Assembly: GCF_000820305.1 (NCBI RefSeq)
Contig: NZ_CDBH01000051.1
Span: forward strand, 27,986-91,985
DNA from: Aeromonas dhakensis
GTDB taxonomy: Bacteria; Pseudomonadota; Gammaproteobacteria; Enterobacterales; Aeromonadaceae
DNA: 64,000 nt
Direction: 5' to 3'
Under the pieces are notes generated by a model that worked only from the letters and a program-made list of their open reading frames with translations, was not told the DNA's origin and did no database searches. Below, piece by piece: positions 16,610-26,990 of this stretch. Made by a program: the position numbers and the translations under genes. Positions within the stretch are counted from its first letter, which is position 1; every line of letters begins with the position of its first letter.

Positions 16610-17503
16610 TCAGAGTGGCTTGCCCGCCAGATAGCTCGTCAGCCAGGGCAGCCCCTCTTTCTTGCGACTGACGGCGCCAATGAGCTGGATGGGGTGGGCG
16701 GGCAGGATGCCGTTGCTGGCGAAATGGAGCTGGCTGCCCCCCTGAGCCAGGTCGGTCAGCATCAGGACATAGGCATCCAGCCCATCCTCTGCCAGCCGCA
16801 GCTGCATGGCTTGTTCCAGTTCCGCCTGCCGGCTGTGCAACTGACCCGGCTCCATCACGCAGATCTGGCTGACATAGAGCTGGTAGCCGGCTATCTGGTA
16901 GGCCTTCTCGTCGGCGGTGAGGAGCTCGGCCATGGGGGCGTCACCAAGCTGGGTGCGGCGCTCCAGCAGGGTCTGGGCAAAGGGCTCCAGCGCCAGATCC
17001 GCCAGCGGCAGCAGGGCATGGACGGCGGCGCGATCGCGCGCCGTGGTGGTGGGCGAGGTGAGGCTGAAGGTATCGCTGATGATGGCCCCGAGCAGCAGGC
17101 GAGCCTGGGCGCGGGAGAGGGTATGGTAACCCATCAGCTCCAGCAGCACGGTGGCGCTGCAGCCCACGGCCCGGATCCAGGCATCGAGCGGCCCACGGGT
17201 AATGAGAGTACCGATGCGGTGGTGGTCGATGAGGCCCTGCACGTCGGCCTCTGCCAGCCCCTCCGGCCCCTGTTCCAGCTCGCTGAAATCCACCAGAAAC
17301 ACCTGCTTGTTGGCCACGCTGCCCTGCAGCAGGGGCGGGGCGGCAACGCCGGCGGTATCCAGAATGAAGCGGGTTTCGGCGATGGGTTCGCCAAGGGCAT
17401 AGGCCTGGGCAGGGCGGCCCTGGCGATTGAGCCAGTCGGCAGCCACCAGGGCGGTACAGATGCTGTCGCTATCGGGATTCTTGTGACCAAACACGTGGAG
17501 CAT
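16610..17503 (-). CDS. ppaC: Manganese-dependent inorganic pyrophosphatase (family II)
   Basis: DHH-superfamily phosphoesterase of 297 residues that hydrolyses pyrophosphate to two phosphates. The N-terminal DHH domain carries the metal ligands of HKNPDSDS (residues 7-14), VDFSE and LIDHHR. AIISDTFSLTSPTTT links to the DHHA2 domain, which ends with the substrate-binding SRKKEG. Family II enzymes are patchy in gammaproteobacteria, which usually also have the unrelated Mg enzyme Ppa, so this may be an accessory or conditional enzyme. It stands alone between usp and recN. Confidence 0.9.
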   Translation of the reverse strand: MLHVFGHKNPDSDSICTALVAADWLNRQGRPAQAYALGEPIAETRFILDTAGVAAPPLLQGSVANKQVFLVDFSELEQGPEGLAEADVQGLIDHHRIGTLITRGPLDAWIRAVGCSATVLLELMGYHTLSRAQARLLLGAIISDTFSLTSPTTTARDRAAVHALLPLADLALEPFAQTLLERRTQLGDAPMAELLTADEKAYQIAGYQLYVSQICVMEPGQLHSRQAELEQAMQLRLAEDGLDAYVLMLTDLAQGGSQLHFASNGILPAHPIQLIGAVSRKKEGLPWLTSYLAGKPL

Positions 17504-18102
17504 GGTGCCATTCCTGCGGTTGATGACGTACCTGAGGCAAGATCAGGTATGCGGGGCAAACGGGAAAACAGGGGCTTGCCCTGCTCTGGATTCACTCTAT
17601 GCGCCGTCCCCGCTGATGGCAACCAGCGCAGGCCGCCCTGCGGCGGGCGAGACCCTGTTGTAAAAGGGGCGCGCACTCCTGCTGCTGAATCGTCTTGGGG
17701 CTGGGTAGGGAGGCAGACCTGGGCAGCAGATTAGGGGAGGGAGGCAAACTCGGACAGGGAGACAGGAGGAAGGCGATAGCTGTGTGGCAAGCGCCGGGGG
17801 ATCGCCCATGGCCGCAAGGTTCACGTTGCAAGAGGTGGATAGGGGGATGGGCAAGCAAGGAGATTAGGCCGTGTCTCGGTATGAGCGAGAGGCTATGAGG
17901 CTTCGATCCGGCCAGGCAGGCCGTGACCATTCAAATCGCCAGAAAGTGATCTCTCGGGAGTGAGCTCTCCAGAATGCGGCAACGGCGGCATGGTGATGAT
18001 GCACCCGCCGCGGCGCCGCAAACCACCGTCACCAGCAGGCGAGGTTACGCGGGGAACCTGATCCTCAACGTGGGCCCCGCGTGCAGATGGCTGACCTTTG
18101 CC
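17504..18102. other. ppaC / recN intergenic region without a recognised gene
   Basis: About 600 bases with no supported gene. A minus-strand frame at 17592-17930 would give a 112-residue Pro/Leu/Arg-rich product, but its composition looks like read-through of GC-rich noncoding DNA and it matches nothing known to me. The ppaC promoter should lie between 17504 and 17600. No repeat or RNA signature was recognised. Confidence 0.45.
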
Positions 18103-19767
18103 TCAGCAGGCCAGCAGTTCGCGGGCGTTGGCCAGGGTGTTGTCGGTGATCTGATCGCCCCCCAGCAGACGGGCCAGCTCGTTGAGACGGGCACTTTGAT
18201 CCAGCGCCTGCATCTGGGTTTCGGTGGTCTTGCCGTCGGTGTGCTTGCTCACCACCATGTGCTGGTGCCCCTTGCCTGCGACCTGGGGCAGGTGGGTGAC
18301 CACCATCACCTGGGTCGATTCACCCAGCTGGCGCAGCAGGCGCCCTACCACGGCCGCTGTCGGGCCGCTGATCCCCACGTCCACTTCATCGAAGATCAGG
18401 GTCGGCGTCGAGATCTTGCGGGCGCTGATCACCACGATGGCGAGGCTGATACGCGACAGTTCGCCGCCGGAGGCCACCTTGCCGAGCGGCTGGATGGGCT
18501 GGCCCGGGTTGGTGGTGACCATGAACTCCACCCGGTCGATGCCGAGCGGTGACAGGCTGCTCTGGGCATCGGGGCGCACCTCAATGGCGAAGCGGCCGTC
18601 CGGCATCGCCAGCTCGTGCATGCTGGCACTCACCTTGGCGCCGAGCTCTTCGGCATAGCGTTGGCGACTCTGGCTCAGGGCCTCGGCGGCCTGCACGAAG
18701 GCCTGGCGGGCCTCGGCCAGCTCGTCTTCCATCCCCTCCAGCCGCTCTTCGTCGGAGTTGAGGCGCGCCAGATCGGCGGCCAGCTCCTGATGGTGCAGGG
18801 CCAGCTCGGCCGGTTTGACATGGTGCTTGCGGGCCAGGTTGATGGCTTTGGAGAGGCGGCTCTCCAGCTCGTTGAAGCGCTCTGGATCCAGCTCCAGCCG
18901 GTCCAGGTAGCTGCGCAGCTCGCTGTGGCTTTCCTGCACCCCGATCAGGGCCTCGTTGAGCATGCCGAGCACGTCGCCCAGCCGGCTGTCCATGGCGACC
19001 AGCCCCTCGGCCCGATCGACGACAGTCTGCAGCAGACCGGCGATGGTGGTCTCCTCGTTGTCATAGAGCAGATCCAGACAGGCGCCGCACTCCTGCATCA
19101 GCTCGGTGCCGTTGGCCAGGCGCTGGTGCTCCTCTTCAATCTCTTCAAACTCCCCCTGTTGCAGGGCGAACTCGTCCAGCTCCTGCACCTGGTATTCGAT
19201 GAGCTGGCGGCGGGCCTCCCGTTGCTGCTGCTCGGCCTTGAGCCGGTTGAGCTCGTTCTGCAGCTGGCGCCACTGCTGGTAGTGGCGGCGCACCTCATCG
19301 AGCAGCAGATGGTGGCCGGCGTAGCCATCGAGCAGGGCGAGCTGGTAATCGGGTTTGAGCAGCATCTGGTGGGCATGCTGGCCATGGACGTTGACCAGCA
19401 GCTGGCCCAGGTTCTTGAGCTGGGTGAGGGGCACGGGCACGCCGTTGATGTAGCTGCGCGAGCGCCCCTCGGCGGAGATGACCCGCCGCACTATGCATTC
19501 CCCTTCGTTTTCCAGCTCGTTGGTGGCCAGCCAGGCGCGAGCGGCCGGGTTGCCATCCAGCAGGAAGCGGGCGCTGACCTCGCTCTTGTCACTGTCCGGT
19601 CGCACCATGCCGGCTTCGGCACGCTCCCCCAGGCACAGGCCCAGGGCGTCGATGGCGATGGATTTACCCGCCCCGGTCTCACCCGTGATGCAGGTCATGC
19701 CCGGTTGCAGATCGAGTTCGAGAAACTTGACGATGGCGAAGTTGTTGACGGTCAGCTGGGTCAGCAT
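18103..19767 (-). CDS. recN: DNA repair protein RecN
   Basis: SMC-like ATPase of 554 residues that acts early in double-strand break repair. The N-terminal half holds Walker A GETGAGKS near residue 30 and HGQHAHQMLL. The middle is a Glu/Leu-rich antiparallel coiled coil (about 160-370). The C-terminal half holds ASGGELSRISLA (ABC signature), LIFDEVDVGISG (Walker B) and VVTHLPQVA. AGGA lies before the ATG at 19767. Two LexA boxes lie upstream, so it is under SOS control as in E. coli. Confidence 0.95.
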   Translation of the reverse strand: MLTQLTVNNFAIVKFLELDLQPGMTCITGETGAGKSIAIDALGLCLGERAEAGMVRPDSDKSEVSARFLLDGNPAARAWLATNELENEGECIVRRVISAEGRSRSYINGVPVPLTQLKNLGQLLVNVHGQHAHQMLLKPDYQLALLDGYAGHHLLLDEVRRHYQQWRQLQNELNRLKAEQQQREARRQLIEYQVQELDEFALQQGEFEEIEEEHQRLANGTELMQECGACLDLLYDNEETTIAGLLQTVVDRAEGLVAMDSRLGDVLGMLNEALIGVQESHSELRSYLDRLELDPERFNELESRLSKAINLARKHHVKPAELALHHQELAADLARLNSDEERLEGMEDELAEARQAFVQAAEALSQSRQRYAEELGAKVSASMHELAMPDGRFAIEVRPDAQSSLSPLGIDRVEFMVTTNPGQPIQPLGKVASGGELSRISLAIVVISARKISTPTLIFDEVDVGISGPTAAVVGRLLRQLGESTQVMVVTHLPQVAGKGHQHMVVSKHTDGKTTETQMQALDQSARLNELARLLGGDQITDNTLANARELLAC

Positions 19768-19794
19768 GGTCTCATCCTGTATGGGCCAACATTA

Positions 19795-19810
19795 CTGTGT
19801 ATGTATCCAG
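19795..19810 (-). promoter_or_regulatory. LexA box 1 of recN
   Basis: CTGTGTATGTATCCAG fits the CTG-N10-CAG LexA pattern with an AT-rich core, about 30 bases before the recN ATG. Confidence 0.8.
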
Positions 19811-19816
19811 TATATA

Positions 19817-19832
19817 CTGGTTTTCCATACAG
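19817..19832 (-). promoter_or_regulatory. LexA box 2 of recN
   Basis: CTGGTTTTCCATACAG fits CTG-N10-CAG; its centre is 22 bases from that of box 1, about two helical turns. Paired LexA sites at recN are known from E. coli. Confidence 0.8.
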
Positions 19833-19915
19833 TAAAGATGTCGCCGCGGGACGGAATGCAAAACGGCCCGCGTCAGGGGCCGTTTTGTGAGAAACAGGGA
19901 GTGCAGGGCAGGGGA

Positions 19916-20800
19916 TCAGAACAGCTTGCTGCCCCAGCCGAGCTTGTTGCGCAGCACGTGGAAGTAGCTGTAATCCAGCGGATGGACCAGATGCAGCTTG
20001 TGGCTGCTCTTCTTGATGAGGATCTCGTCCCCCGGGTGGACCGCCAGCGTCACCTGGCCGTCGCAGCTCACCTGCATGGCGTCGTCCTGATTGTCCGGTG
20101 AGACCAGCAACCGCACTTCGCTGTCGGCGTCCAGCACGATGGGGCGGCTGCTCAGGGTGTGCGGGAACATGGGCACCAGCGTGATGGCGTTGAGCTTGGG
20201 GGTGAGGATGGCACCGCCCGCCGACAGGGAGTAGGCGGTGGAGCCGGTGGGGGTGGCCACTATGATGCCGTCCGAGCGCTGGCTGTACATGAAGCTGCCA
20301 TCGATGTAGACCTCGAACTCGATCATGTGGGCGATCTTGCCCGGATGCAGCACCGCCTCGTTGACCGCCAGGTTGTTGGACTTGCGCTCGCCATGGCGAT
20401 AGACCGCCGCCTCCAGCAAGAAGCGATGCTCGCTCTTGTAGTGGCCGCACAGCACCTGCTCCAGTGGCAGCAGGTAATCCTGCGGCGAGAGATCGGTGAG
20501 AAAGCCGAGGTTGCCCCGGTTTACCCCGATCACCGCCACGTCGAAGCGCGACAGTACCCGCGCGGCCCCCAGCATGTTGCCGTCACCACCGACCACGATG
20601 GCGAGATCCGCCTGCTGGCCCAGTTGCACCAGATCCATCACGTTCTCGTCCATGATGCCGAGGGCGTGGGCCACCCGGCTCTCTACCAGCACCCGAAAAC
20701 CGCGGGTGGTCAGGTATTGATGCAGGCCGGTCAGGGTCTGGTTGGCCCCTTCGTGGTGGGGCTTGCCAATCAGGGCGATGGTTTTGAACGGAGAATCCAT
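19916..20800 (-). CDS. nadK: NAD kinase
   Basis: ATP-dependent NAD kinase of 294 residues (E. coli 292), the only route from NAD to NADP. The diagnostic GGDGNML lies at 71-77. [29 protein letters not shown] and the C-terminal HPGDEI segment complete the family signature. The ATG at 20800 is chosen by agreement with family length; longer in-frame starts would run over the promoter region shared with grpE. It is divergent from grpE, as in many gammaproteobacteria. Confidence 0.95.
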   Translation of the reverse strand: MDSPFKTIALIGKPHHEGANQTLTGLHQYLTTRGFRVLVESRVAHALGIMDENVMDLVQLGQQADLAIVVGGDGNMLGAARVLSRFDVAVIGVNRGNLGFLTDLSPQDYLLPLEQVLCGHYKSEHRFLLEAAVYRHGERKSNNLAVNEAVLHPGKIAHMIEFEVYIDGSFMYSQRSDGIIVATPTGSTAYSLSAGGAILTPKLNAITLVPMFPHTLSSRPIVLDADSEVRLLVSPDNQDDAMQVSCDGQVTLAVHPGDEILIKKSSHKLHLVHPLDYSYFHVLRNKLGWGSKLF

Positions 20801-20954
20801 GGTCTGTCGGGTCTGGGATGAGTATTGGGGGGAGTATACCGCGCTTTGGGGGGGATTTGTCTGCTGCCGGCGTGTCCGCTTGCGCCATGGGGCGGGAAAA
20901 GGCCGTAAATTGCCTGTCGCGTCACCTCCTTGGCGATAATGGCGCCCTTTTCCC

Positions 20955-20982
20955 CTTGAAAGCCGGGGATCCATCCCCATAA
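20955..20982 (+). promoter_or_regulatory. Sigma-32 promoter of grpE
   Basis: CTTGAAA (20955-20961), a 13-base spacer and CCCCATAA (20975-20982) agree with the heat-shock consensus CTTGAAA-N13-CCCCATNT. The leader before the grpE ATG would be about 75 bases. Confidence 0.9.
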
Positions 20983-21066
20983 TAGCGCCAACATAGTCGG
21001 CCCGTTGCCGTCCGGTCGCGCAACCGGAGAATGGGCCCTCATAAGTAACCCGCAATTGGAGATGTC

Positions 21067-21642
21067 ATGAACCACGAAGAACAAAAGGTTGAAGCGATGG
21101 AGCAAGTGGAAGCCCAGCCAGTCGAGCCGACCGATGTAGACAGTGAAGTGACAGCCGAGCAGGCCCGCATTGCCGAGCTGGAGGCGCAGCTGGAAGCTGC
21201 CCAGCAAGCCTCTGCCGAAGAGCGCGAGCGCGCCATTCGTGCCGTCGCCGAAATGGAGAACCTGCGTCGTCGCGCGGCGCAGGACGTGGAGAAGGCGCAC
21301 AAGTTCGCGCTGGAGAAGTTCGCCGCCGAGCTCTTGCCGGTGCTGGACAACATGGAGCGTGCCATCGAGCTGGCCGACAAGGAAAACGACGCCCTCAAGC
21401 CGATGATCGAAGGGGTCGAGCTGACCCTGAAATCCATGCAGAGCGGCGTGGCCAAGTTCGGTCTGGCGGCGCTGGATCCGACCAACCAGCCGTTTGACCC
21501 CAACGCCCATCAGGCGATGAGCATGGTGCCGAGTACCGACGTGGCGCCGAACACCGTCATCGCCGTGATGCAGAAAGGCTACGAGCTGAACGGTCGCGTG
21601 ATCCGTCCGGCCATGGTCATGGTATCCAAGGCCGTCGACTGA
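21067..21642 (+). CDS. grpE: Nucleotide exchange factor GrpE
   Basis: Co-chaperone of 191 residues that releases ADP from DnaK. It has an acidic N-terminus, a long dimerising coiled coil (about 32-90, ending in [13 protein letters not shown]) and the four-helix/beta-wing domain. The last holds the family signature from NMERAIE to the final [18 protein letters not shown] precedes the ATG. It has its own heat-shock promoter and terminator, followed by separately promoted dnaK-dnaJ. Confidence 0.96.
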   Translation: MNHEEQKVEAMEQVEAQPVEPTDVDSEVTAEQARIAELEAQLEAAQQASAEERERAIRAVAEMENLRRRAAQDVEKAHKFALEKFAAELLPVLDNMERAIELADKENDALKPMIEGVELTLKSMQSGVAKFGLAALDPTNQPFDPNAHQAMSMVPSTDVAPNTVIAVMQKGYELNGRVIRPAMVMVSKAVD

Positions 21643-21662
21643 GTCGGTGCTTGATGCCCAGG

Positions 21663-21684
21663 CCCGCCGCTTGGCGGGCTTTTT
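21663..21684 (+). terminator. grpE terminator
   Basis: CCCGCC and GGCGGG pair around GCTT, followed by CTTTTTG, 20 bases after the stop. Confidence 0.85.
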
Positions 21685-21750
21685 GTTGTGTATCCCTGTG
21701 GTGCGTCATGGCCCGGCCATGACAAAAGGTGGGGTTTTTGCAGGGCGGGG

Positions 21751-21778
21751 CTTGAAGTGGCCACTTGCGACCCCATAT
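21751..21778 (+). promoter_or_regulatory. Sigma-32 promoter of dnaK-dnaJ
   Basis: CTTGAAG (21751-21757), exactly 13 bases and CCCCATAT (21771-21778) give a near-perfect heat-shock promoter. The leader to the dnaK ATG is about 130 bases. Confidence 0.92.
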
Positions 21779-21913
21779 AGGATGCAAGGCCACGGCGGCA
21801 CAAAAAATTTGATGCCGGGAGCTTGAAAGCCAGATTGGCAGGCCCCACCTAGCCGTTAACGCATTAAGGCGAGCCCCTCGCCAGTTTATTCAAAGTATTT
21901 GGAGATTCGTCAA

Positions 21914-23842
21914 ATGGGTAAAATCATCGGTATTGACCTGGGTACTACCAACTCCTGCGTCGCTATTCTGGATGGCGACCATGCTCGCGTGATCGAGAAC
22001 GCGGAAGGCGACCGTACTACTCCGTCCATCATTGCCTATGCCGATGACGGCGAAATCCTGGTTGGTCAGCCGGCCAAGCGTCAGGCCATCACCAACCCGA
22101 AGAACACGCTGTTCGCCATCAAGCGTCTGATCGGCCGTCGTTTCGAAGATGACGAAGTACAACGTGACCTGAAAATCATGCCGTACGCCATCGCCAAGGC
22201 CGACAACGGTGACGCCTGGGTCGAGGTGAAAGGCAAGAAAATGGCACCGCCGCAGATCTCTGCCGAAGTGCTGAAAAAGATGAAGAAGACCGCTGAAGAC
22301 TACCTGGGCGAGCCGGTCACCGAAGCCGTCATCACTGTACCGGCCTACTTCAACGACGCCCAGCGTCAGGCTACCAAGGATGCCGGTCGCATCGCCGGTC
22401 TGGATGTAAAACGCATCATCAACGAACCGACTGCCGCGGCTTTCGCCTACGGCGTCAACAAGGTCAAGGGCGAGCGCAAGGTTGCCGTCTATGACTTAGG
22501 GGGCGGTACCTTCGACATCTCCATCATCGAGATCGACGAAGTGGAAGGCGAAACCACCTTCGAAGTACTGGCGACCAACGGTAACACCCACCTGGGTGGT
22601 GAAGACTTCGACAACCGCGTCATCAACTACCTGGTTGACGAGTTCAAGCGTGAGCAGGGCATCGACCTGCGCAACGACCAGCTGGCCCTGCAGCGTCTGA
22701 AAGATGCCGCCGAGAAAGCCAAGATCGAGCTCTCTTCTGCCCAGCAGACCGACGTCAACCTGCCGTACATCACTGCCGATGCCACCGGTCCGAAGCACAT
22801 GAACATCAAGGTAACCCGCGCCAAGCTGGAATCCCTGGTGGAAGACATGGTGAAGGACTCTCTGGAGCCGGTTCGTGTCGCCCTGAAAGACTCCGGTCTG
22901 GCGGTTGGCGAGATCGACGACGTGATTCTGGTTGGTGGTCAGACCCGTATGCCACTGGTTCAGAAGACAGTTGCCGAGTTCTTCGGCAAAGAGCCGCGCA
23001 AAGACGTCAACCCGGACGAAGCCGTGGCCATGGGTGCTGCCATCCAGGGTGCCGTGCTGTCCGGTGACAAGACCGACGTTCTGCTGCTGGACGTGACCCC
23101 GCTCTCTCTGGGTATCGAAACCATGGGCAGCGTGATGACTGCGCTGATCGAGAAGAACACCACCATCCCGACCAAGAAGTCCCAGGTGTTCTCCACTGCC
23201 GAAGACAACCAGTCTGCCGTGACCATTCACGTGCTGCAGGGTGAGCGCAAGCGCGCCAGCGACAACAAGTCCCTGGGCCAGTTCAACCTGGAAGGCATCC
23301 GTCCGGCACCGCGTGGTCTGCCGCAGATCGAAGTGACCTTCGACATCGACGCCAACGGCATCCTGCACGTCTCCGCCAAAGACAAGGAGACCAACAAGGA
23401 GCAGAAGATCACCATCCAGGCCTCCTCTGGTCTGTCTGATGACGAGATCGAACGCATGGTACGCGAAGCCGAAGCCAACGCGGCCGAGGACAAGAAGTTT
23501 GAAGAGCTGGTGCAGGCCCGCAACCAGGCTGATGGTCTGGTCCACTCCGTGCGCAAGCAGGTGACCGAAGCCGGTGAAGCCCTGCCTGCCGACGACAAAA
23601 CCAAGGTCGAAGCTGCACTGAGCGAGCTGGAAACCGCCATCAAGGGCGACGACAAGGCCGTTATCGAGGCCAAGCAGCAGGCGCTGCTGGAAGCGTCCCA
23701 GAAGCTGATGGAGATTGCCCAGCAGCAGGCTCAGGCGCAAGGCGCCGCCGGTGCTGACGCCGGTCAGTCCTCCTCTTCCGCCAAGGCTGACGACGACGTG
23801 GTCGATGCCGAGTTCGAAGAAGTGAAAGACGACAAGAAATAA
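21914..23842 (+). CDS. dnaK: Hsp70 chaperone DnaK
   Basis: ATP-dependent chaperone of 642 residues. The ATPase domain (1-385) shows [33 protein letters not shown], the phosphate-2 loop [11 protein letters not shown] and VGGQTRMP. The hydrophobic linker [15 protein letters not shown] leads to the substrate-binding domain and helical lid, with an Ala/Gln-rich tail ending [10 protein letters not shown]. The ATG at 21914 has GGAG upstream; a TTG 15 bases earlier lies on that RBS. Codon use is strongly optimised compared with neighbours, as expected for an abundant protein. Confidence 0.97.
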   Translation: MGKIIGIDLGTTNSCVAILDGDHARVIENAEGDRTTPSIIAYADDGEILVGQPAKRQAITNPKNTLFAIKRLIGRRFEDDEVQRDLKIMPYAIAKADNGDAWVEVKGKKMAPPQISAEVLKKMKKTAEDYLGEPVTEAVITVPAYFNDAQRQATKDAGRIAGLDVKRIINEPTAAAFAYGVNKVKGERKVAVYDLGGGTFDISIIEIDEVEGETTFEVLATNGNTHLGGEDFDNRVINYLVDEFKREQGIDLRNDQLALQRLKDAAEKAKIELSSAQQTDVNLPYITADATGPKHMNIKVTRAKLESLVEDMVKDSLEPVRVALKDSGLAVGEIDDVILVGGQTRMPLVQKTVAEFFGKEPRKDVNPDEAVAMGAAIQGAVLSGDKTDVLLLDVTPLSLGIETMGSVMTALIEKNTTIPTKKSQVFSTAEDNQSAVTIHVLQGERKRASDNKSLGQFNLEGIRPAPRGLPQIEVTFDIDANGILHVSAKDKETNKEQKITIQASSGLSDDEIERMVREAEANAAEDKKFEELVQARNQADGLVHSVRKQVTEAGEALPADDKTKVEAALSELETAIKGDDKAVIEAKQQALLEASQKLMEIAQQQAQAQGAAGADAGQSSSSAKADDDVVDAEFEEVKDDKK

Positions 23843-23852
23843 GCCCGACCCA

Positions 23853-23878
23853 GATGGGCGAAGTCCGCTTCGCCCATC
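23853..23878 (+). other. Hairpin 1 in the dnaK-dnaJ spacer
   Basis: GATGGGCGAAG and CTTCGCCCATC form a perfect 11-base-pair stem with tetraloop TCCG, ten bases after the dnaK stop. Only GGCTTGATTCT follows, so it is a poor terminator. Confidence 0.75.
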
Positions 23879-23897
23879 GGCTTGATTCTATGAATTT

Positions 23898-23923
23898 ACG
23901 GGCGTTGGGTAACCAACGCCCGT
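23898..23923 (+). other. Hairpin 2 in the dnaK-dnaJ spacer
   Basis: ACGGGCGTTGG and CCAACGCCCGT form a second perfect 11-base-pair stem closed by GTAA, a GNRA-type tetraloop. No T-run follows. It ends 33 bases before the dnaJ ATG. Confidence 0.75.
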
Positions 23924-23956
23924 CTGCGTAACTGCTGATATAGCAATAGGATAAGT

Positions 23957-25099
23957 ATGTCGAAGCGCGATTTCTACGAAGTGCTGGGGGTATCGAAAGA
24001 TGCCGACGAGCGCGAGATCAAGAAGGCGTACAAGCGTCTGGCCATGAAGTATCACCCTGACCGCAATCAGGGGGATGCCGGTGCCGAAGATAAGTTCAAA
24101 GAGGTCAAGGAAGCTTACGAGATCCTGACCGATGCCAACCTGCGTGCCCGCTATGACCAGTACGGCCACGCCGGCGTGGATCAGAGCCAGGGTGGCGGTG
24201 GCCACGGCGGCTTTGGCGGTGGCGCCGATTTCGGCGACATCTTCGGCGACGTGTTTGGCGATATTTTCGGTGGCAGCCGTGGTGGTGGCCGTCGCGGTCC
24301 GGCCCGTGGCTCCGACCTGCGCTACACCATGGAGCTGACCCTGGAAGAGGCGGTGCGCGGGGTCTCCAAGGAGATCAAGGTACCGACTCTGGTCCACTGC
24401 GAAGTGTGCAACGGCTCCGGTGCTCACACCGGCAGCTCTGCCCAGACCTGCCCGACCTGCCACGGCTCCGGCCAGGTGCAGATGCGTCAGGGCTTCTTTG
24501 CAGTGCAGCAACCCTGCCCCCATTGTCATGGTCGCGGCAAGATCATCAAGGATCCGTGCCGCAAGTGCCACGGCGAAGGACGCTACCAGAAGACCAAGAC
24601 CCTGTCGGTCAAGATCCCGGCTGGCGTCGACACTGGCGATCGCATCCGTCTCTCCGGCGAAGGGGAAGCGGGGGAGGCCGGCGCACCGGCGGGCGATCTG
24701 TACGTACAGGTGCACGTCAAGGAGCACGAGATCTTCGTGCGTGACGGCAACAACCTCTACTGCGAAGTGCCCATCAGCTTTACCGCGGCAGCCCTGGGTG
24801 GCGAGATCGAAGTGCCGACCCTGGATGGCCGGGTCAAGCTCAAGGTCACTCCTGAGACCCAGACCGGCAAGATGTTCCGCATGCGGGGCAAGGGCGTCAA
24901 GTCCGTGCGCTCCGGCCAGGTGGGGGATCTGATGTGCAAGGTGGTGGTGGAGACCCCGGTCAAGCTGACCGAGCAGCAAAAAGAGCTGCTGCGCCAGCTA
25001 GATGAATCCTTCAGCGGTGCTGCCGCCAAGACCCACAAGCCGAAATCGGAAGGCTTCTTCGAAGGGGTGAAACGCTTCTTCGACGATCTGACCAGCTGA
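23957..25099 (+). CDS. dnaJ: Hsp40 co-chaperone DnaJ
   Basis: Type I J-protein of 380 residues that delivers clients to DnaK and stimulates its ATPase. The J domain holds HPD at 33-35. It is followed by a Gly/Phe region rich in GGFGGG and DIFGD repeats (about 75-120). The zinc-binding domain has four CxxCxGxG repeats ([32 protein letters not shown]), then two substrate-binding beta domains. It is cotranscribed with dnaK across a 114-base spacer and ends at a strong terminator. Confidence 0.97.
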   Translation: MSKRDFYEVLGVSKDADEREIKKAYKRLAMKYHPDRNQGDAGAEDKFKEVKEAYEILTDANLRARYDQYGHAGVDQSQGGGGHGGFGGGADFGDIFGDVFGDIFGGSRGGGRRGPARGSDLRYTMELTLEEAVRGVSKEIKVPTLVHCEVCNGSGAHTGSSAQTCPTCHGSGQVQMRQGFFAVQQPCPHCHGRGKIIKDPCRKCHGEGRYQKTKTLSVKIPAGVDTGDRIRLSGEGEAGEAGAPAGDLYVQVHVKEHEIFVRDGNNLYCEVPISFTAAALGGEIEVPTLDGRVKLKVTPETQTGKMFRMRGKGVKSVRSGQVGDLMCKVVVETPVKLTEQQKELLRQLDESFSGAAAKTHKPKSEGFFEGVKRFFDDLTS

Positions 25100-25119
25100 T
25101 CTTCGCGACCCTGATATCA

Positions 25120-25148
25120 AGAGCCGGCCCTGTGCCGGCTCTTTTTTT
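25120..25148 (+). terminator. dnaKJ terminator
   Basis: AGAGCCGGC and GCCGGCTCT form a 9-base-pair stem followed by seven T. Confidence 0.93.
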
Positions 25149-25236
25149 GCCCCAGCTTTAGCAAGGTCCCACGCTTATTGAGTGGATCCCGATGAGGGAT
25201 CTTCCTCACAACTTCCGCCAATTCCTGCTGTACGAA

Positions 25237-25252
25237 TGTTATCCCGCTCACA
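25237..25252 (+). promoter_or_regulatory. CRP-like site of scrY
   Basis: TGTTA-TCCCGC-TCACA matches the CRP core TGTGA-N6-TCACA at nine of ten positions. It lies upstream of the two sucrose operators. An almost identical block precedes scrK. Confidence 0.65.
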
Positions 25253-25256
25253 CTTG

Positions 25257-25274
25257 AGCTGAAACGGTTTAGCT
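25257..25274. promoter_or_regulatory. ScrR operator O1 (scrY)
   Basis: AGCTGAAACGGTTTAGCT, an imperfect palindrome with half-sites AGCT(A/G)AA and TTTAGCT around ACGG. It is the first of three copies in the scr region. Confidence 0.75.
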
Positions 25275-25287
25275 GGTGTATTGAGTT

Positions 25288-25305
25288 AGCTAAATTGGTT
25301 TAGCT
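25288..25305. promoter_or_regulatory. ScrR operator O2 (scrY)
   Basis: AGCTAAATTGGTTTAGCT, perfect 7-base half-sites around TTGG, 31 bases after O1 (three helical turns). It is 64 bases before the scrY start. Confidence 0.8.
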
Positions 25306-25351
25306 ATGCTCTTGTCGTCGATAACAACAGGCCCGACCGGGCAACAGATGA

Positions 25352-26854
<1,503 letters not shown>

Positions 26855-26856
26855 TT

Positions 26857-26872
26857 CGTTATCCCGATCACA
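26857..26872 (+). promoter_or_regulatory. CRP-like site upstream of scrK
   Basis: CGTTA-TCCCGA-TCACA starts three bases after the scrY stop. It matches the scrY block over GTTATCCCG-x-TCACA, with eight of ten CRP core positions. Confidence 0.55.
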
Positions 26873-26904
26873 AAAATGGCAGCCGGCGGCGGGATCTGTT
26901 GGTT

Positions 26905-26922
26905 GGCTAAAACGGTTTAGCT
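26905..26922. promoter_or_regulatory. ScrR operator O3 (scrK)
   Basis: GGCTAAAACGGTTTAGCT repeats the scrY operators with one half-site mismatch, 48 bases after the start of the CRP-like block. It implies a second ScrR-controlled promoter for scrKAB. Confidence 0.78.
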
Positions 26923-26990
26923 GATAATGCCAACCAACAAAACAGAGTCCGGGTTTGACTGTCGATCCGATGCAGCAGTGGAGTAGCAAG

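Noticed and set aside
17592..17930. 112-codon minus-strand frame after ppaC
   Set aside because: Low-complexity Pro/Leu/Arg-rich product, no RBS, nothing recognisable.
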